A stretch of DNA of 33,754 nucleotides from Bacteroides sp. CAG:770 (GTDB lineage: Bacteria > Bacteroidota > Bacteroidia > Bacteroidales > UBA932): assembly GCA_000435075.1 (NCBI GenBank), contig FR890653.1, forward strand, positions 78,463 to 112,216, read 5' to 3'. Made by a program: the position numbers and the translations under genes. Every line of letters begins with the position of its first letter. Within the stretch, counting starts at the first letter, position 1. The notes beneath the pieces were generated by a model that did not search any database, was not told the origin of the DNA, and saw nothing but the letters and a program-made list of their open reading frames with translations. Of the stretch, positions 25,205-31,718 are shown piece after piece.

Positions 25205-25360
25205 TCAATCTTTTAACGAATGGTGTACAATCGTAAACAACGCTGAGAATGGAATAGGCAACAAGGCAAGACCTATCGCACTTGACCTCATGCACAAATC
25301 GGGAAAAACGAGAATTAAAATTAAAAGCAGTATCGAAAATAGCGCATAAAAACATGCCAT
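25205..25360 (-). CDS. Possible 51-aa membrane protein
   Basis: A short ORF starting MACFYALFSILLLILILVF has two hydrophobic stretches (about 2-24 and 27-45), then HHSLKD and a stop. It starts 30 bp after the 42-residue ORF ends, in the same direction, and could be the last gene of the toxin-antitoxin operon. T-rich sequence readily yields hydrophobic translations, and another frame is open over the same bases, so confidence is low. Confidence 0.25.
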   Translation of the reverse strand: MACFYALFSILLLILILVFPDLCMRSSAIGLALLPIPFSALFTIVHHSLKD

Positions 25361-25390
25361 TTCGAAAATAAAATTGTTAACTTTTTCATT

Positions 25391-25519
25391 CTATTTTTCT
25401 TCCCGTGCTTGATATTCTCTTACTGACGGCACATCATCGACGCCATAACAAACTTCTTTACCAATAGCTTGACACTTGATGAATTTGTAAAGCAACACAA
25501 AAGGAGCGACTAAAACCAT
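25391..25519 (-). CDS. Small 42-aa ORF behind the toxin gene
   Basis: ATG at 25517-25519 lies three bases after the toxin stop codon. The product starts MVLVAPFVLLYKFIKCQAIG, a short hydrophobic N-terminus with a following basic residue, then a charged tail ending REYQAREEK. It fits a small membrane-anchored or peripheral protein. The tight spacing suggests translation within the Panacea operon. I recognise no family. It may be an accessory of the toxin-antitoxin pair or a chance ORF. Confidence 0.4.
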   Translation of the reverse strand: MVLVAPFVLLYKFIKCQAIGKEVCYGVDDVPSVREYQAREEK

Positions 25520-25522
25520 CTA

Positions 25523-25975
25523 TTACAGACCGAACCTCTGAAGGTTCGCCTTCGTCACTACAGGTGACTTGCGCACGGCTTCACAAATGATGTCAAAGTC
25601 TATTCTTTCTATCTTGCCAAGGTATTTCCATTCCGAAAATTTCGATATGTTCACTTCCTTAATCTCTGCACAATTGACATAGGAATCGTGCATCAGAAAC
25701 GGATATCGAACCCTCTGCACCGGTATCTGTAACTGCACAATAGCCGGAGGCATAAACTTGTTAATCTCGGAGTTCATTATCACACCTCCATACACATTAC
25801 CTGCATTGTCAAACCCGAGTACAATGAAATACTTATGTCTTGAAGTGTCTCCAGAATGCTTGGGCGTAATCCCATTGGATTCATCCATCTCAATACGATA
25901 AACATTACCCTTTTCGATGGAGGCATCTGCCAATTTCTTCAGTATTTCCGAAGACAAGAAATCAGAAAGAGCCAT
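25523..25975 (-). CDS. Putative toxin of a Panacea-type toxin-antitoxin pair
   Basis: A 150-residue soluble protein whose start codon overlaps the antitoxin stop by one base (TAATG). After a helical segment (about 1-20) comes a beta-rich core: GNVYRIEMDESNGITPKHSG, then RHKYFIVLGFDNAGNVYGGV and MNSEIN. This order, a strand with GxVYxI, a loop, then a hydrophobic strand with IVLGF and a conserved Asn, resembles the SH3-like fold of PemK/MazF mRNA interferases. The similarity is by eye and weak. The C-terminal part ends KANLQRFGL. Position directly behind a Panacea-domain gene supports a toxin role; the activity is unknown. Confidence 0.6.
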   Translation of the reverse strand: MALSDFLSSEILKKLADASIEKGNVYRIEMDESNGITPKHSGDTSRHKYFIVLGFDNAGNVYGGVIMNSEINKFMPPAIVQLQIPVQRVRYPFLMHDSYVNCAEIKEVNISKFSEWKYLGKIERIDFDIICEAVRKSPVVTKANLQRFGL

Positions 25976-26532
25976 TACGCAAGTGCTTTACATAGTTCTT
26001 CCTGCTCAAGGATATAGCGTAAGGTACTTTCATCAGCCCCAGCAGCCAACGCTATGGAATAATCGTCCATAACTCTACGCCCGTTTCCGTTATACGCCTT
26101 TGCCCAAGCTGAATCGTGGGATTTGTCTTTCAATTGGGAAAAGGAGAGGTTGAGATTTTCGTCGATAGATTTATCCAGTTCCTCCTTTACAGACTGAGAT
26201 ATATAGTCCATATTCTCTGGACGTTTGGCAATAAGGACATTCGGCGCGTCTTCTCCTGCCTTCTCTACTGCCTTATTATAGATAGGAATCAATCCTGCAC
26301 AGGCCGAGTTACGATCATTTTTCACCGCATTATACAGATTTGTAGGCACAGGACCATAATCCAACGCACAAAAGTCATCTGCAATGATACGAATTCCCCA
26401 TTTTGCCAGAAACGCCTTATTTGCAAAATAAAGAATTTTAAAAAGATGATAGAAATCGACGCCTTTGGTCTTGTTCAGAACGTAAAGAACTACCTCTATC
26501 AATGTCTGCTGCTGAAACCCAGTCATAGTCAT
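25975..26532 (-). CDS. Panacea-domain (DUF4065/SocA-like) antitoxin
   Basis: The protein has the Panacea/SocA signature: a LIEVVLYVLNKTKGVD helix, then DFYHLFKILYFANKAFLAKWG, then ADDFCALDYGPVPTNLYNA. These match the family pattern of KLLYFA, D.F.A..YGPVP..LY. In Panacea systems this domain neutralises many unrelated toxins encoded next to it. I start at ATG 26530-26532 (MTMTGFQQQ; 26526 is also possible) because a clear promoter lies at 26548-26579, inside any longer version. The C-terminal part (about 110-185) is helical and may be the toxin-specific region. The toxin gene follows with a one-base overlap. Confidence 0.8.
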   Translation of the reverse strand: MTMTGFQQQTLIEVVLYVLNKTKGVDFYHLFKILYFANKAFLAKWGIRIIADDFCALDYGPVPTNLYNAVKNDRNSACAGLIPIYNKAVEKAGEDAPNVLIAKRPENMDYISQSVKEELDKSIDENLNLSFSQLKDKSHDSAWAKAYNGNGRRVMDDYSIALAAGADESTLRYILEQEELCKALA

Positions 26533-26547
26533 AAACTTAATTATCTG

Positions 26548-26579
26548 CAAAAATATGATTAATTTTTCAGACAGCAAAA
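26548..26579 (-). promoter_or_regulatory. Promoter of the Panacea operon
   Basis: On the minus strand TTTTG (26575-26579), 19 bp, then TATTTTTG (26548-26555) fit the Bacteroidetes consensus fully. Transcription would begin about 10 nt before the antitoxin start codon. A 12-bp triple repeat lies 37 bp further upstream. Confidence 0.75.
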
Positions 26580-26616
26580 TTTGCGCTACACTTTGCATTT
26601 CAGCGATTTAACGACT

Positions 26617-26652
26617 AACAAATGTTACAACAAATGTTACAACAAATGTTAG
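26617..26652. repeat. Three tandem 12-bp repeats upstream of the Panacea operon
   Basis: The unit AACAAATGTTAC occurs three times without gaps (last base G in the third). Each holds an imperfect palindrome AACAaatGTT. The array lies just upstream of the antitoxin promoter and overlaps the stop codon of the preceding gene. It may be an operator for autoregulation or simple slippage. Confidence 0.65.
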
Positions 26653-26986
26653 ACGCCCCCTTCCATCTGCTTCCGGATACTTTCCGACACATCATCAGTC
26701 AGATCATACATGAGCCGCGACGCGATGGATGAATATGCGCCGAACACGTAGCGGTTATTAATCTTCTTGTTGCTCTTCGAGGTCTTTGTTCCATGTCTCA
26801 AACGGCGCAAATCAAGAAAGCGCTCATAATCCGTATGAGCGAACGTAAGCTTTCCGTCCATATCGGCGCCGCCCGTCACGAAGATACTTCTGTCATTGGA
26901 CAGCCTCCCGGTGCGGAAACGCACAGTACGCCCGACAGCAAAACTCTCTGGGTGCTTACCCGTAAACTCCCGTACAAATCATTCAT
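26649..26986 (-). pseudogene. Frameshifted hypothetical gene in the island
   Basis: The frame ending at 26649 encodes a protein-like sequence (IFVTGGADMDGKLTFAHTDY, then RYVFGAYSSIASRLMYDLTD and KQMEGGV). It remains open upstream through VREFTGKHPESFAVGRTVRF but meets a stop before any ATG. An ATG at 26984-26986 reads MND and would join that frame if one more T stood in the GATTTG tract near 26977. A single-base loss, or a sequencing error, is the simplest reading; with it the gene would encode about 112 residues. Alternatively the short GTG-started form (26649-26924, 91 residues) is used. I recognise no family. Confidence 0.5.
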
Positions 26987-27051
26987 ATAATACCTGAAAA
27001 ATCAAAATGAGTTTTATTTTGAATCGAATAATCAGTAAATTGCAAAAAAAT

Positions 27052-27255
27052 ATGGAAGACAAAGATTTATCTTCAACCGATTCTAAGAACTGGGGTGGTG
27101 CCCGCTCAGGTGCAGGACGCAAGGCAGTTCCTCACGGCAAGGCCTACAACTTTCGATCTACGCCGGAAGTAGACGAGATTCTTTCAGCTCTAGGCAGCAA
27201 CAAATGCAAATTCATTAATGATGCCATTCTCTACTATTCGAAACTTCAGAAATAA
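27052..27255 (+). CDS. Small ribbon-helix-helix-like protein
   Basis: A 67-residue product, MEDKDLSSTDSKNW and then GGARSGAGRK, a basic flexible motif common at the start of small plasmid and phage DNA-associated proteins. It is followed by YNFRSTPEVDEILSALGSN and KFINDAILYYSKLQK, which fit a strand-helix-helix (CopG/Arc-like) pattern. An in-frame ATG at 27007 would add 15 residues; I prefer the internal one because related proteins usually begin shortly before the GGARxGAGRK motif. It is the rightmost gene of the island, ending 17 bp before attR, and could be a regulator or an accessory DNA-binding factor for mobility. Confidence 0.6.
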   Translation: MEDKDLSSTDSKNWGGARSGAGRKAVPHGKAYNFRSTPEVDEILSALGSNKCKFINDAILYYSKLQK

Positions 27256-27272
27256 CTCTTTAAAAGCCCGGC

Positions 27273-27289
27273 CCGCCCATCTCCACTAA
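27273..27289 (+). repeat. attR: 17-bp direct repeat of the tmRNA 3' end
   Basis: Identical to 24498-24514. It is followed directly by terminator-like hairpins, which would stand immediately behind ssrA if the island were removed. Confidence 0.85.
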
Positions 27290-27292
27290 CGA

Positions 27293-27323
27293 CAGCGCCT
27301 TCCGGGAATTCCGGGAGGCGCTG
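27293..27323 (+). terminator. Likely original ssrA terminator hairpin, displaced by the island
   Basis: CAGCGCCT (27293-27300) pairs with AGGCGCTG (27316-27323), extended inward by about three pairs. It starts 3 bp after attR. In the uninterrupted locus it would lie just behind the tmRNA acceptor end. Confidence 0.6.
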
Positions 27324-27382
27324 CTTTCAATCATAATCCGGTCGGGACAGAAATGAATAATTGGCGACAACATAATAGCAAC

Positions 27383-27417
27383 GGGCAGTTCCGATGTTCG
27401 GCGGAACTGCCCTTTTT
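27383..27417 (+). terminator. Rho-independent terminator
   Basis: A perfect 11-bp stem, GGGCAGTTCCG with CGGAACTGCCC, is followed by TTTTT. It lies between attR and the promoter of the YbaK-family gene and would stop read-through from the island or, ancestrally, from ssrA. Confidence 0.85.
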
Positions 27418-27437
27418 GTAACATGAGGATTAATTAG

Positions 27438-27469
27438 TTTTGCAGAAATGATATTTCGGCGTAATTTCG
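27438..27469 (+). promoter_or_regulatory. Promoter of the YbaK-family gene
   Basis: TTTTG (27438-27442), 19 bp, then TAATTTCG (27462-27469), one mismatch to TAnnTTTG. The start site is expected about 18 nt before the ATG at 27494. Confidence 0.6.
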
Positions 27470-27493
27470 CACTGACAAAATACAAAAGTGACT

Positions 27494-28042
27494 ATGATTA
27501 CACATTATGTTGGCAGGCCCGACAGCAACGAGGGAAGGAGTGAGGTGGAAATCAGGACTTATGATTTTCTGGATTCGCTTGGTATTCAATATGAAACGGT
27601 ATGCCACGAGGCGGCATTCACCATGGAGCAGTGCCAGGAAATCGAGAAGACGCTCGGGGTTCCGATCTGCAAGAACCTTTTCCTCTGCAACCGCCAGCAA
27701 ACTCAGTTCTACCTCCTGATGCTACCGGGAGACAAGCACTTCAAGACAAAATTCCTGTCTTCGGAACTCGGCTGCGCCAGGCTGTCATTCGCGGACGAAA
27801 GCAAAATGACAGAACTGCTCGGAATCCATCCGGGTTCGGTGTCGGTGATGGGACTTATCAATGACAAAGAACTGAAAGTCATGCTTGTCATTGACAATGA
27901 CCTGATGAAATCAGAATATCTGGGGTGCCACCCGTGCATCAATACGGCAACATTGAAAATAAAGATGACGGACCTGCTGGAGAAGATAATTCCGGCAACG
28001 GGACATACATGTAAGATAGTGACTCTCAGAACTGAAGAATAA
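27494..28042 (+). CDS. YbaK/ProX-family aminoacyl-tRNA deacylase
   Basis: A trans-editing enzyme that hydrolyses mischarged tRNA, most often Ala-tRNA-Pro in the ProX/PrdX group. The 182-residue product shows the INS-domain pattern: TYDFLDSLGIQYETVCHEAAFTM is the N-terminal strand-helix region. The GVPICKNLFLCNR segment contains the conserved Lys; LLMLPGDKHF, SFADESKMTELLGIHPGSVS and GLINDK follow. These fit the PrdX-like subgroup. I use ATG 27494 rather than GTG 27488 because of the promoter position. The gene ends 8 bp before the convergent MATE gene. Confidence 0.85.
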   Translation: MITHYVGRPDSNEGRSEVEIRTYDFLDSLGIQYETVCHEAAFTMEQCQEIEKTLGVPICKNLFLCNRQQTQFYLLMLPGDKHFKTKFLSSELGCARLSFADESKMTELLGIHPGSVSVMGLINDKELKVMLVIDNDLMKSEYLGCHPCINTATLKIKMTDLLEKIIPATGHTCKIVTLRTEE

Positions 28043-28050
28043 TTCTGGAG

Positions 28051-29418
28051 TTATAGGGACACAGCGCCTGAAGCCTTCACTCCCATTGACTTCAATGCTG
28101 CTATCGAAAGAGGCAAGGCCAATGCGAATGAAATAATATCTGATATAGGCTGTGCAACAAGGAGTCCGTCAATGCCGGCCAGGCTTTCCAAAATGAAAAG
28201 CAGCGGAATGAAGAAGATGCCTTGGCGGGACATCGCCACGACTACTGCCGGGATGACGCGGCGGATGTTCTGCAGGTACATATTGGAAAGGACAATGATG
28301 CCGACCAGAGGGAACGCGGCACATTGCCACCTCAATGCCATTGACCCGTATCTAATGACTTCGGCGTCATCTGCACGGAATATCGACACGATTTCAGGTG
28401 CGAACAGTATTCCTGTCACGGCAAACACTACGCAGTATGCGGTCATCACTGAAGCGCTGAACCAGAATGCCTTACGGACCCTGTAATATTTTTCCGCACC
28501 GAAATTGAAGCCGCATACCGGCTGGAATCCCTGCCCGAAACCGATGAGGGCGGAGGATACGAAAATGATGACACGGTTCACGATAGAGAAGGCTGCAATG
28601 GCGGAGTCACCATAATTTCCTGCCAACTGGTTAAGACATATTGCCGCAACGCAGCCCAGGCCCTGTCTTGCAAGTGACGGCAATCCGCCTGCCACGATTT
28701 CACGATACTGTGGCATTGATGGTCTGAAATTCCTCAAACGGATTTTGATTCCGCCCCGCATCCCTGTCATACTCAGCATGATAAAGAAACTGACCGCTTC
28801 CGAAATGGCGGTCGCAAGACCGGCTCCTGCAACACCCATATCCAGTGCAAAAATGAAAATCGGGTCGAGAATGACATTGAGGACGGCTCCTATCGAAATC
28901 CCTATCATTGACATGAACGCATTGCCCTGGAGCCTCATCTGGTTGTTCAGGACGAAGGTTCCGACGATGAACGGAGTTCCGAGGAGAATGTAGCGGAAGT
29001 AGCCGACTGCGGCAGGCATGATGGTTTCGGTGGCTCCGAGAAAGCGCAATATCGGGCGTGTGAACAGGAAGCCAAGAACCGCAAAGGCGCATCCTGTCAA
29101 TATTGACGTATAGAATCCGCAGGCTGCCATTGTGCCGGCCCCTTCTGTGTTGCGCGAGCCCAATGCCCTGGAGATATAGTTCCCCGACCCGTGTCCGAAA
29201 AAGAATGAAACAGCCTGAACCAGAGCCATATATGAAAACACGATTCCAAGCGCAGCTGTGGATTGCGTGTCAATGTTACCCACGAAATAGGTATCGACCA
29301 GGCTGTATATGCTCGTGATGAGCATGCTGACGATGGACGGCATCGCGAACTCCCCTACCAGGTGCCCCACCGGCTTTGTCGTCATCTTTATATATTTTTC
29401 TTCTGTCTCGTTTTTCAT
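28051..29418 (-). CDS. MATE family multidrug efflux transporter
   Basis: An inner-membrane cation-coupled antiporter of the MATE (NorM/DinF-like) class. Its 455 residues have about 12 membrane helices in two similar bundles. Family features are the start KPVGHLVGEFAMPSIVSMLI, SIYSLVDTYFVGNI in helix 1, NNQMRLQGNAFMSMIG near the first-half end, and the second-half GFGQGFQPVCGFNFGAEKYYRV, a typical MATE loop. Length and pattern match Bacteroidetes members. ATG 29416-29418 is the probable start; an alternative at 29385 is possible because a -7-like element (29423-29430) lies very close. Confidence 0.92.
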   Translation of the reverse strand: MKNETEEKYIKMTTKPVGHLVGEFAMPSIVSMLITSIYSLVDTYFVGNIDTQSTAALGIVFSYMALVQAVSFFFGHGSGNYISRALGSRNTEGAGTMAACGFYTSILTGCAFAVLGFLFTRPILRFLGATETIMPAAVGYFRYILLGTPFIVGTFVLNNQMRLQGNAFMSMIGISIGAVLNVILDPIFIFALDMGVAGAGLATAISEAVSFFIMLSMTGMRGGIKIRLRNFRPSMPQYREIVAGGLPSLARQGLGCVAAICLNQLAGNYGDSAIAAFSIVNRVIIFVSSALIGFGQGFQPVCGFNFGAEKYYRVRKAFWFSASVMTAYCVVFAVTGILFAPEIVSIFRADDAEVIRYGSMALRWQCAAFPLVGIIVLSNMYLQNIRRVIPAVVVAMSRQGIFFIPLLFILESLAGIDGLLVAQPISDIISFALALPLSIAALKSMGVKASGAVSL

Positions 29419-29422
29419 ACGG

Positions 29423-29430
29423 CAAAGTTA
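29423..29430 (-). promoter_or_regulatory. -7-like element before the MATE gene
   Basis: TAACTTTG on the minus strand matches TAnnTTTG. It is only 5 bp from the annotated ATG, so the transcript would be leaderless or start inside the gene, pointing to ATG 29385. No -33 box is clear; the palindromic element P1 begins just upstream. Confidence 0.35.
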
Positions 29431-29436
29431 CAACAA

Positions 29437-29593
29437 GTAAGCATAAAAAAATAAGTTGGTAAAGATTTGTGATGGATTTTCGAGGATAGATTCCTTTTCG
29501 AAGAAGGAGTGTACTGGACGTACACGACTGATGAAAAAAGGAATATAGACCGAAAAGACGAGCAAAGATTACCAAGTTATTTTTTAAGGATAC
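29437..29593 (+). repeat. Palindromic element P, copy 1
   Basis: A roughly 157-bp element that is itself a long imperfect palindrome: terminal AT-rich arms (AAAAAATAAgTTGGTAA and its partner) and a central GTGTAC-tggac-GTACAC stem-loop. Its reverse complement matches 32224-32384 at nearly 90%. It lies between the MATE gene and the response-regulator gene, so it may carry regulatory sites for either, or be a miniature inverted-repeat element. Confidence 0.8.
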
Positions 29594-29685
29594 TAAGTTC
29601 AAGCTTCTGCTCAAAAATTTCAGTTTCTTTCCAGTTTTTATTTGTATTTTCGCCATGGTTTGACAAGATAGTCATTGACAAGACA

Positions 29686-30372
29686 ATGAAAATATTGGTT
29701 ATTGAAGATGAAAACTCCCTGCGGGAACTGATTGCCCGGGCATTGCTGAAGGAGCAATATGTCGTGGAGGTTGCTTCGACGTATAACGAGGCGTGGGAGA
29801 AGCTGAACATGTTTTCCTACGATTGCGTCCTGCTGGACATAATGCTTCCTGACGGAAACGGACTGGATCTTCTCAAAACTTTCAAGGAGGAAGGAAAGGT
29901 GTTGAACGTCATCATCATTTCTGCGCGCAACTCATTGGAAGACAAGGTCGCAGGACTTGAAGAAGGGGCTGACGACTATCTTCCGAAGCCATTCCACACG
30001 GCAGAACTTCTGGCGAGAATCAAAAGCGTGACGAGAAGGAGCAGCGGGAACGGACGGAACGGGATTGCGTTCGGCAATGTCAGGCTGAATCCGGACAGCA
30101 GGATCGTGGAAGTCAACGGAAAGACATTGACCTTGGTGAAGAAAGAATACGATATCCTGCAGTATTTTCTGCTGCGGCCAGGGCATATGGTGGATAAGGC
30201 GGTCTTGGCTGAGGCCGTGTGGGGTGACGACATCTATCTGGCAGACAATTTCGATTTCATATACTCGCAGGTAAAGAATCTGCGCAAGAAACTTGAAGAA
30301 GCTGGCGCAAATATCGAAATCAAGTCGGTTTACGGATTCGGATACAAACTCATTTCTAAGGAAGGTCAATGA
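29686..30372 (+). CDS. OmpR/PhoB-family response regulator
   Basis: A DNA-binding regulator paired with the following kinase. The chosen start (ATG 29686) gives 228 residues beginning MKILVIEDENSLRELIARAL; upstream in-frame codons would add a non-conserved T-rich tail. The receiver domain has acidic Glu7/Asp8, phospho-acceptor Asp51 in VLLDIMLPDGNG and Lys101 in DDYLPKPF. A winged-helix DNA-binding domain follows (about 125-225) with LTLVKKEYDILQYFLLRPG and VYGFGYKL. The stop overlaps the kinase start as ATGA. The palindromic element upstream recurs before the lipoprotein gene at 32422, a hint that this gene may be co-regulated with it. Confidence 0.93.
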   Translation: MKILVIEDENSLRELIARALLKEQYVVEVASTYNEAWEKLNMFSYDCVLLDIMLPDGNGLDLLKTFKEEGKVLNVIIISARNSLEDKVAGLEEGADDYLPKPFHTAELLARIKSVTRRSSGNGRNGIAFGNVRLNPDSRIVEVNGKTLTLVKKEYDILQYFLLRPGHMVDKAVLAEAVWGDDIYLADNFDFIYSQVKNLRKKLEEAGANIEIKSVYGFGYKLISKEGQ

Positions 30373-31640
30373 AACTGATTCACAATATTGCCGTACGGCT
30401 GTCCGTAGCATTGCTCCCGGTCATCGGACTCTGGGCCATGGTCTTCTATTTCGTCATCGTAGATGAAATCAATGATGAGGCTGACGACCTGCTGGAGAGT
30501 TATGCTGAGCAGCTGATGGTGAGGAAGTTGTCGGGGAAGGAATTGCCTGTTACCAACATCATGACGGACGGGCATTACAGCATTTCCCAGGTCACGGAGT
30601 CATATGCTGATTCCCAGGCCGGCCTGGAGTATTATGATTCCAATTTCTATATCAGCGAAACTGACGAAAATGAGCCGGCCAGATTTCTCAAGACCATTTT
30701 CAGAGACCGCGAAGGACGCTGTTTCGAACTCATTGTAGCAACTCCGACGTTCGAGAAAGACGACTTGATAGGCACCATTCTATGGTGGATACTGGCATTG
30801 TATCTAATTCTGCTTCTGACAGTTATCTTAATTGCACTTGTCGTGCTCCAGAAGAGCATGCGTCCTCTTTACAAGATTCTTGACTGGCTGAACGCCTATA
30901 CTCCGGGCAAATCCCACAGCCGCCTGTCCATAGATACAGACATCCATGAATTCCGCCAGCTGGAGAAAGTCACTACAGAGGCGACAGACCGTTCCGACAA
31001 GGCTTTTGAAAAGCAGAAACAGTTCATCGGGAATGCGTCGCATGAGTTGCAGACACCGCTTGCCGTACTCGGAGGACGGATTGACTGGATGCTGGACAAT
31101 GATTCTCTGGGAGAGGAAAGTGTGGGTGAACTTGTCCAGATGAAGCGTGAACTCGGCCATATCGTGAGACTCAACAAGACTCTTCTTCTGCTTACCAAGA
31201 TTGACAATGACCAGTTCCCTGACCAGACTGATGTAAACCTTTCCTCTATGGTTCTGTCCCAGAAGGAGTTGTATGAGGAGATTTTCAGCAGCAAGAGAAT
31301 CAGCTGTTCGGTACAGGTTCCGGATGAGCCGGTCATTATCAGGATGAATGAGACTCTTGCCTCGATTCTGGTCACTAACATCATCAAGAACGCGTTCGTG
31401 CACAGCCCTGAGGGCGGTACAGTAGCATTGACATTGACAGAAAACGAACTGGTCGTCGCGAACAGCGGGGTTTCTCCTTTGGATCAGAGCCGCATTTTCG
31501 ACAGGTTCTATCAGGGCGCGAAGAAAGACGGTTCCACCGGGCTCGGACTGGCTCTTGCCAAGACTATTGCCGACAGAAACGGGCTCCGCCTTACCTATTC
31601 TTACGAGAATGGCATGCATCTTTTCCGCATCGGATTCTGA
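30369..31640 (+). CDS. Sensor histidine kinase (two membrane helices)
   Basis: The membrane kinase partner of the OmpR-type regulator, 423 residues. Helix 1 (about 11-31) and helix 2 (about 138-160) enclose a roughly 105-residue periplasmic sensor domain. Then follow a HAMP-like linker, the HisKA motif FIGNASHELQTPLAVLGG with phospho-acceptor His225, and the ATPase domain with NIIKNAFVHSPEGG and GSTGLGLALAK. The gene overlaps the regulator by 4 bp. Two PepSY-like proteins are encoded behind it, a combination often seen in Bacteroidota; these may be the periplasmic outputs or signal modulators. Confidence 0.92.
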   Translation: MKLIHNIAVRLSVALLPVIGLWAMVFYFVIVDEINDEADDLLESYAEQLMVRKLSGKELPVTNIMTDGHYSISQVTESYADSQAGLEYYDSNFYISETDENEPARFLKTIFRDREGRCFELIVATPTFEKDDLIGTILWWILALYLILLLTVILIALVVLQKSMRPLYKILDWLNAYTPGKSHSRLSIDTDIHEFRQLEKVTTEATDRSDKAFEKQKQFIGNASHELQTPLAVLGGRIDWMLDNDSLGEESVGELVQMKRELGHIVRLNKTLLLLTKIDNDQFPDQTDVNLSSMVLSQKELYEEIFSSKRISCSVQVPDEPVIIRMNETLASILVTNIIKNAFVHSPEGGTVALTLTENELVVANSGVSPLDQSRIFDRFYQGAKKDGSTGLGLALAKTIADRNGLRLTYSYENGMHLFRIGF

Positions 31641-31718
31641 TTTTTTCAGTTTTTTCCGTCCATTACAGATTCACTCCAGAATTGTACTATAACTTCGCAA
31701 TACAAACAAAAGCTTATC

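Larger units (their letters stand above)
24498..27289. mobile_element. 2.8-kb island integrated at the 3' end of ssrA, without integrase
   Basis: It is bounded by the 17-bp direct repeat. The left copy completes the tmRNA, and the right copy is followed by two hairpins that look like the original ssrA terminators. Contents: structured repeats, a Panacea toxin-antitoxin operon with one or two tiny ORFs behind it, a frameshifted gene and a small ribbon-helix-helix-like gene. No integrase, transposase or phage gene is seen, so it must rely on an enzyme in trans or be a decayed remnant. Base composition is more AT-rich than the flanks in the toxin-antitoxin part, and the GTCAATG heptamer is absent. 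Confidence 0.8.

Noticed and set aside
25149..25355. 68-codon minus-strand frame in the island
   Set aside because: Low complexity, no hydrophobic pattern; the other minus frame (25205-25360) is more protein-like, but even that is uncertain.
26617..26652. CRISPR array
   Set aside because: Gap-free 12-bp tandem units, no spacers and no cas genes.
24515..27272. Prophage or conjugative element
   Set aside because: No integrase, relaxase, structural or replication gene is visible in the 2.8 kb.
29509..29685. N-terminal extension of the OmpR-type regulator
   Set aside because: It lies inside or next to the palindromic element and is not conserved-looking; ATG 29686 begins exactly at the receiver fold.
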